A stretch of 46,780 bases of DNA, taken from contig NZ_JAERJD010000013.1 of assembly GCF_018257795.1 (NCBI RefSeq), positions 1 through 46,780 on the forward strand, read 5' to 3'. Source of the stretch: Citrobacter sp. JGM124. Lineage in GTDB: Bacteria > Pseudomonadota > Gammaproteobacteria > Enterobacterales > Enterobacteriaceae. Of the stretch, positions 43,412 through 46,780 are shown piece by piece. The notes beneath the pieces are model-generated. The model was given only the letters and a program-made list of their open reading frames with translations. It did no database searches and had not been told where the DNA came from. The position numbers and the translations under genes are program-made. The stretch's first letter is position 1; every line of letters begins with the position of its first letter.

Positions 43412-44626
43412 ATGACGGAACAACAGAACAACTCCGACACGGCCGCTGAAGAAAACACGCCAGCGATCAGTACGACGCAATCGTCTGAACCCGTGGCACA
43501 GAAAAGCCGGGCTGGCCTGGCAGGCATTGCTCTCGGGGCTATCGCTATTGCTATCGCGTTAGCGGTAGCAGGTGGCGTCTATCACTACGGCACATCTCAG
43601 GCTACATCACAAACTGCGGCGAGTGAAAGCCTCGCGAACCAGCTACAAACGTTGCAACAACAGCAAGCAACTCAGCAGCACGCATTTTCCACTCAGTTAG
43701 CCCAACAAACGGCGGCATTACAGAATGCGTTAAAACAGCAGGCTATTTTGACCAGGCAACTGGATGAAGTTCAGGACAAAGTCGCCAGTCTTTCGGGGAG
43801 TGATGCTCAGGCCTGGCTGCTGGCTCAAGCTGATTTCCTGGTGAAGATGGCCGGGCGTAAACTGTGGAGCGATCAGGACGTCACCACAGCGGCAGCATTA
43901 CTTAAAACAGCGGATGCCAGCCTGAGCGATATGAATGATCCGAGTGTCATCCCCGTGCGTCGGGCCTTAACGGACGATATTGCCAACCTGGCAAAGGTGT
44001 CACAAGTTGATTATGACGGCATTATCCTCAAGCTAAACCAGCTTTCTAACAGTATCGATAACTTACGGTTGTCAGATAACTATAGCGATGATTCGCCAAT
44101 GGACTCAGATAACGGCGAACTGTCAGGCACGCTTACTGAATGGCGTCAGAATCTGGTAAAAAGCTGGGACAGTTTTATGGACAGCTTTATCACTATACGC
44201 CGTCGCGATGAAACTGCGATTCCCCTTCTGGCACCCAACCAGGATATTTACCTGCGGGAAAATATCCGCTCCCAGTTACTGGTAGCGGCCCAGGCCGTTC
44301 CTCGCCATCAGCAGGAAATCTACAAACAGGCACTGGAAACGGTATCCACCTGGGTGCGTGCCTATTACGATACGGATGATGAATCAACCAAAGCTTTTCT
44401 TGCTGAGTTAGATACGCTACTTGATCAGAATATCAATATGGACTTACCAGAAAGCCTGCAAAGCCAGGCGTTACTAGAAAAACTGGTACAAACTCGGGTG
44501 CGTAGTTTATTTGCTCAGCCCACCGAGTCTAAATCAGAGGAGCCGGCAGTGTCTGCGAAGCCCCCTCATACGGATGAGGCCACCTCAAAATCTGAAACAG
44601 CCCCGACAGCCAGTAAGGGAGAATAA
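43412..44626 (+). CDS. hemX: HemX family membrane protein
   Basis: 404 residues; E. coli HemX has 393. A cytoplasmic, disordered N-terminal tail precedes one membrane helix (about residues 34-56), a Gln-rich coiled coil (about 65-130) and a periplasmic domain. Although often annotated as uroporphyrinogen-III methyltransferase it has no SAM-binding motif, so its real function is uncertain. It lies 17 nt after hemD, and its stop overlaps hemY in a TAATG arrangement. Confidence 0.93.
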   Translation: MTEQQNNSDTAAEENTPAISTTQSSEPVAQKSRAGLAGIALGAIAIAIALAVAGGVYHYGTSQATSQTAASESLANQLQTLQQQQATQQHAFSTQLAQQTAALQNALKQQAILTRQLDEVQDKVASLSGSDAQAWLLAQADFLVKMAGRKLWSDQDVTTAAALLKTADASLSDMNDPSVIPVRRALTDDIANLAKVSQVDYDGIILKLNQLSNSIDNLRLSDNYSDDSPMDSDNGELSGTLTEWRQNLVKSWDSFMDSFITIRRRDETAIPLLAPNQDIYLRENIRSQLLVAAQAVPRHQQEIYKQALETVSTWVRAYYDTDDESTKAFLAELDTLLDQNINMDLPESLQSQALLEKLVQTRVRSLFAQPTESKSEEPAVSAKPPHTDEATSKSETAPTASKGE

Positions 44627-45828
44627 TGATGATTAAAGTCTTGTTATTATTTCTCTTATTGATTGCAGGTGTGGTGCTCGGACCAATGCTGGCCGGCCAT
44701 CAAGGCTATGTCCTTATTCGCACTGATAATTATGATATTAATACCAGTGTTACTGGGCTGGTCATTATCTATATTCTGTCAATCATCGTGTTATTCCTGA
44801 TTGAGTCCCTGTTCCGACGTATTTTTCGTACAGGGGCCCACACTCGGGGATGGTTTCTTAGCCGTAAACGCCGCCGCGCAAGCCAGCAGACCAAAGCTGC
44901 TCTGCTAAAACTCGCCGAAGGGGATCACCGCCAGGTTGAAAAACTCATGAGCCGTCATGCGGACCATGCCGAACAACCTATGGTGAACTACCTGATGGCA
45001 GCAGAGGCAGCCCAACAGCGTGGCGACGAAATTCGTGCTAATCAACACTTAGCACGCGCTGCTGAAATGGCAGAGAATGATGATCAGTTGCCCGTTGAAA
45101 TTACCCGTGTTCGTTTGCAGCTAACACGGAATGAAAATCACGCTGCACGGCATGGTGTCGACAAGTTGCTGGAAATTGCACCCCGTCACCCAGAAGTGCT
45201 TCGCCTGGCTGAACAGGCCTACTTACGTACCAATGCCTGGAGTTCTTTACTGGAGATTCTGCCTGCGCTGGAAAAAGCCCAGGTTGCTGACGCAGACCAC
45301 GCCGCCGATATCAGACAACAGGCCTGGATGGGCTTAATGAACCAGGCAATGGCCGAGCAGGGCAATGATGGTCTGAAAGAGTGGTGGCGTAACCAGAGTC
45401 GTAAAACTCGCCAGCAGACAGCGCTGCAGGTAGCAATGGCTGAACATCTGATTGAGTGCAATGACAGCGATGCTGCCCAGGATATCGTACTGGAAGGGCT
45501 TAAACGCCACTACGACGATCGCCTGGTGACAGTGATGCCACGCCTGAAATCAGGGACACCAGAGAAACTGGAAAAAGCCCTGCACCAGTTGTTAAAAACT
45601 CAGGCGAGTAATCCCCTGTTACACAGCACGCTGGGGCAGCTGTTAATGCAGCATGGTGAGTGGCAGAAGGCCACTGATGCTTTCCGCGAAGCACTTAAAA
45701 TTCGTCCTGATGCCTTTGACTACGCCTGGCTTGCTGATTCGCTGGACAGGCTGCATCAGCCGGAAGAAGCCGCTTCAATGCGTCGGGAAGGGTTACTGCT
45801 CACGTTAAAAAATAATCCAGGTGCCTGA
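44626..45828 (+). CDS. hemY: HemY family inner membrane TPR protein
   Basis: 400 residues; E. coli HemY has 398. Two N-terminal membrane helices (about residues 3-22 and 42-62) are followed by a cytoplasmic tetratricopeptide-like helical region; ARHGVDKLLEIAPRHPEVLRLAEQAYLR and GEWQKATDAFREALKIRPDAFDYAWLAD are clear repeats. It belongs to the haem operon and is not related to HemY protoporphyrinogen oxidase. Two ATGs are adjacent (44626, 44629). The first overlaps the hemX stop and the second is better spaced from GGAG. Confidence 0.94.
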   Translation: MMIKVLLLFLLLIAGVVLGPMLAGHQGYVLIRTDNYDINTSVTGLVIIYILSIIVLFLIESLFRRIFRTGAHTRGWFLSRKRRRASQQTKAALLKLAEGDHRQVEKLMSRHADHAEQPMVNYLMAAEAAQQRGDEIRANQHLARAAEMAENDDQLPVEITRVRLQLTRNENHAARHGVDKLLEIAPRHPEVLRLAEQAYLRTNAWSSLLEILPALEKAQVADADHAADIRQQAWMGLMNQAMAEQGNDGLKEWWRNQSRKTRQQTALQVAMAEHLIECNDSDAAQDIVLEGLKRHYDDRLVTVMPRLKSGTPEKLEKALHQLLKTQASNPLLHSTLGQLLMQHGEWQKATDAFREALKIRPDAFDYAWLADSLDRLHQPEEAASMRREGLLLTLKNNPGA

Positions 45829-45889
45829 TTAGGCACCCTGTTAGCCCCCGTAAGCCTGCACAGGTATCAGCGGGTAACTTCTCATTTTC

Positions 45890-45913
45890 AGGCGACGCTA
45901 TGTCGCCTTTTTA
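45890..45913 (+). terminator. rho-independent terminator of the hemCDXY operon
   Basis: AGGCGAC-GCTAT-GTCGCCT followed by TTTTTATTT. A further perfect hairpin (GGTGCCT-GATT-AGGCACC, 45820-45837) overlaps the hemY stop codon. Confidence 0.88.
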
Positions 45914-45925
45914 TTTGCCTGACGT

Positions 45926-46127
45926 AAAAAAAACACCTGCCAGGGCAGGTGTTAAAACAGGTCGATTTGACAACTAATTGGTGCTTCACTCAACGTTGTG
46001 TCCATGGTGTCGGATGAGGTCCGTGAGGACGACATCTGTCGGTGGACGATAAGCACCGTAATTGGCTCTGCGTCATTCCTGGGTTTATGAAGCCGGAGCA
46101 AACATAAGAAGTGGAATGAGCATCTAC
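45926..46127 (-). ncRNA. glmZ: GlmZ small RNA
   Basis: The minus strand starting at 46127 reads GTAGATGCTCATTCCAC and continues with the known GlmZ segments GCAGAGCC, ACGGTGCTTATCGTCCACC, GACAGATGTC, ACACCATGGACACAACG and TTGAGTGAAGCACC. It ends at a strong terminator (AACACCTGC / GCAGGTGTT, then T8 at 45926-45933). GlmZ pairs with glmS mRNA with the help of Hfq and raises glucosamine-6-phosphate synthase; RapZ and RNase E inactivate it. The length, about 202 nt, fits the E. coli 207 nt. One central hairpin is longer than in E. coli. It lies beside hemY, as in E. coli. Confidence 0.95.
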
Positions 46128-46137
46128 ACCGTTATTA

Positions 46138-46155
46138 TTGCACAATGCATGCCAA
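46138..46155 (-). promoter_or_regulatory. sigma-54 promoter of glmZ
   Basis: Minus-strand TTGGCATGCATTGTGCAA has the invariant GG-N10-GC spacing of -24/-12 promoters. The GC is 12 nt before the GlmZ 5' end at 46127/46128, as expected. E. coli glmZ is instead transcribed by sigma-70, while several other Enterobacterales use sigma-54 here. Confidence 0.85.
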
Positions 46156-46259
46156 TAATTCATCCCCATCGTGACCCCTTACTAACATATAGCGATCAGT
46201 ATGTTAGCAGTGAAACAGCCCGGGCTTACGCGACAGCGTCTCTTCCCAGACCACGAACC

Positions 46260-46277
46260 TGTCTCATTTTGGCGACA
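46260..46277. promoter_or_regulatory. GlrR (QseF) activator site upstream of glmZ
   Basis: TGTCTCATTTTGGCGACA fits the GlrR recognition pattern TGTC-N10-GACA and lies about 140 bp upstream of the glmZ start, a typical enhancer position for a sigma-54 activator. A weaker half match (GACA at 46232-46235) lies nearer. Confidence 0.65.
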
Positions 46278-46286
46278 CTAATTCAG

Positions 46287-46319
46287 CATGATGGTGAAAA
46301 CTAATATTTATCATCATGT
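46287..46319. repeat. inverted repeat in the glmZ-tRNA spacer
   Basis: CATGATG and CATCATG form a 7 bp stem with partly complementary inner bases around an A/T-rich loop. Function unknown. The rest of 46320-46430 shows nothing I can identify. Confidence 0.4.
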
Positions 46320-46432
46320 TAAATGTCTCCATCTGACAACAATCCCCTGGCCTGCCGTCTCACTGAGGCAACACTGAGGCGTGCCGTCACTGCCACGGAC
46401 ATATTCAAGAGAAATCAGTGAGTAAAAAGTAA

Positions 46433-46465
46433 AAGAGAAGAAGAGAAGAGAAGAGAAGAGAAGAA
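46433..46465. repeat. AAGAG pentanucleotide tandem repeat
   Basis: A pure purine run built of AAGAG units: one unit, a 3 nt partial unit, four perfect units in a row and a final partial unit. It is intergenic, just downstream of the tRNA terminator. Confidence 0.8.
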
Positions 46466-46494
46466 CGGCATTATTTTCGGGAATGCCAAAAAGC

Positions 46495-46519
46495 AAAAAC
46501 CCCGCCTGAGCGGGGTTTT
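46495..46519 (-). terminator. terminator of the tRNA-Pro operon
   Basis: CCCCGC-CTGA-GCGGGG is preceded on the plus strand by AAAAA, which is a U-tract for the minus-strand tRNA transcript. It lies 8 nt after the CCA end of the last tRNA. Confidence 0.9.
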
Positions 46520-46526
46520 CTAAATG

Positions 46527-46603
46527 TGGTCGGCGAGAGAGGATTCGAACCTCCGACCCACTGGTCCCAAACCAGTTGCGCTACCAAGCTGCGCTACTCG
46601 CCG
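46527..46603 (-). tRNA. proM: tRNA-Pro (UGG)
   Basis: 77 nt with encoded CCA. The 5' CGGCGAG pairs with CTCGCCG in the acceptor stem. The anticodon loop TTTGGGA gives anticodon UGG, and the T loop GTTCGAATC is normal. It appears identical to E. coli proM. It is the last gene of its transcript. Confidence 0.98.
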
Positions 46604-46699
46604 ATGTACTGCTTTTCTTATGTTGTCATTTGAATGATACAACACAAGTAAATACTAATCTTAAGAGCGAAAGTACGCTGATGTGATGCTTGCTGAAGG

Positions 46700-46776
46700 T
46701 GGTCGGCGAGAGAGGATTCGAACCTCCGACCCACTGGTCCCAAACCAGTTGCGCTACCAAGCTGCGCTACTCGCCG
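46700..46776 (-). tRNA. tRNA-Pro (UGG), second identical copy
   Basis: 77 nt, the same sequence as the copy at 46527-46603, with a 96 nt unrelated spacer between them. It has the same anticodon UGG and encoded CCA. The promoter and any other tRNA genes of this cluster lie beyond the right edge. Confidence 0.98.
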
Positions 46777-46780
46777 ATAC

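Noticed and set aside
46012-46036. Plus-strand sequence with TCCGTGAGGACGA, strikingly like the stem II region of a hammerhead ribozyme
   Set aside because: It is the complement of GlmZ sRNA. The full CUGAUGA and GAAA core and a cleavage-site stem are missing, so the similarity is accidental.
46062-46304. 80-codon plus-strand open frame over glmZ and its control region
   Set aside because: It overlaps the GlmZ sRNA, its sigma-54 promoter and the GlrR site, and has no ribosome site.

Overview
The window is chromosomal DNA from an Enterobacterales gammaproteobacterium. Almost every protein can be read as a close, near full-length counterpart of an Escherichia coli K-12 protein, and the order follows the E. 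coli segment from rrnA-hemG to cya-hemCDXY and proM. It is not E. coli or Salmonella. A Pseudomonas-type hemB sits between rfaH and tatD, and the GlmZ small RNA has a sigma-54 promoter. Both features are expected in Yersinia-like or otherwise early-branching Enterobacterales. I cannot name the genus from the sequence.

Layout, left to right. 1-294: promoters P1/P2 and the boxA leader of an rRNA operon on the minus strand, with the 16S gene beyond the left edge. 295-4290: hemG, trkH, yigZ and pepQ, all minus. 4439-6160: a FadR operator, a decayed fadB relic and an intact fadA. 6239-8472: fre and ubiD. 8662-12763: rfaH, hemB-tatD and tatABC. 12846-17382: the ubiquinone genes ubiB, ubiJ and ubiE, then rmuC. 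17532-18636: an inserted XRE-cupin regulator and GNAT acetyltransferase pair. 18694-24813: udp, dlhH, metE, metR and yigM (bioP). 24918-29392: yigL, pldB, rhtB and recQ. 29456-29586: a scar of pldA. 29680-32322: yigI, rarD and corA. 32679-38293: uvrD, yigB, xerC, yigA, dapF and lptM, transcribed leftward. 38539-45828: cyaY, cyaA, then the haem operon hemC-hemD-hemX-hemY. 45926-46127: the GlmZ sRNA. 46527-46776: two identical tRNA-Pro(UGG) genes.

Functions cluster into tetrapyrrole synthesis (hemG, hemB, hemCDXY), ubiquinone synthesis (ubiD, ubiB, ubiJ, ubiE), twin-arginine export, methionine synthesis, cell-wall and genome maintenance (dapF, xerC, uvrD, recQ) and cAMP signalling (cyaA, with CRP sites at cyaA and udp).

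The most notable observation is selective gene erosion inside an otherwise intact backbone. fadB is reduced from about 2.2 kb to about 0.5 kb, with frameshifts and a large internal deletion, yet its FadR operator and the downstream fadA remain. pldA is reduced to about 130 bp, and rhtC is missing without a visible trace. Other points worth a look are a probably leaderless regulator gene, the sigma-54/GlrR control region of glmZ, a long corA leader holding a short ORF, and a UUG-start cyaA. I found no CRISPR array, insertion sequence, prophage, or evident multi-gene defence or secretion system.
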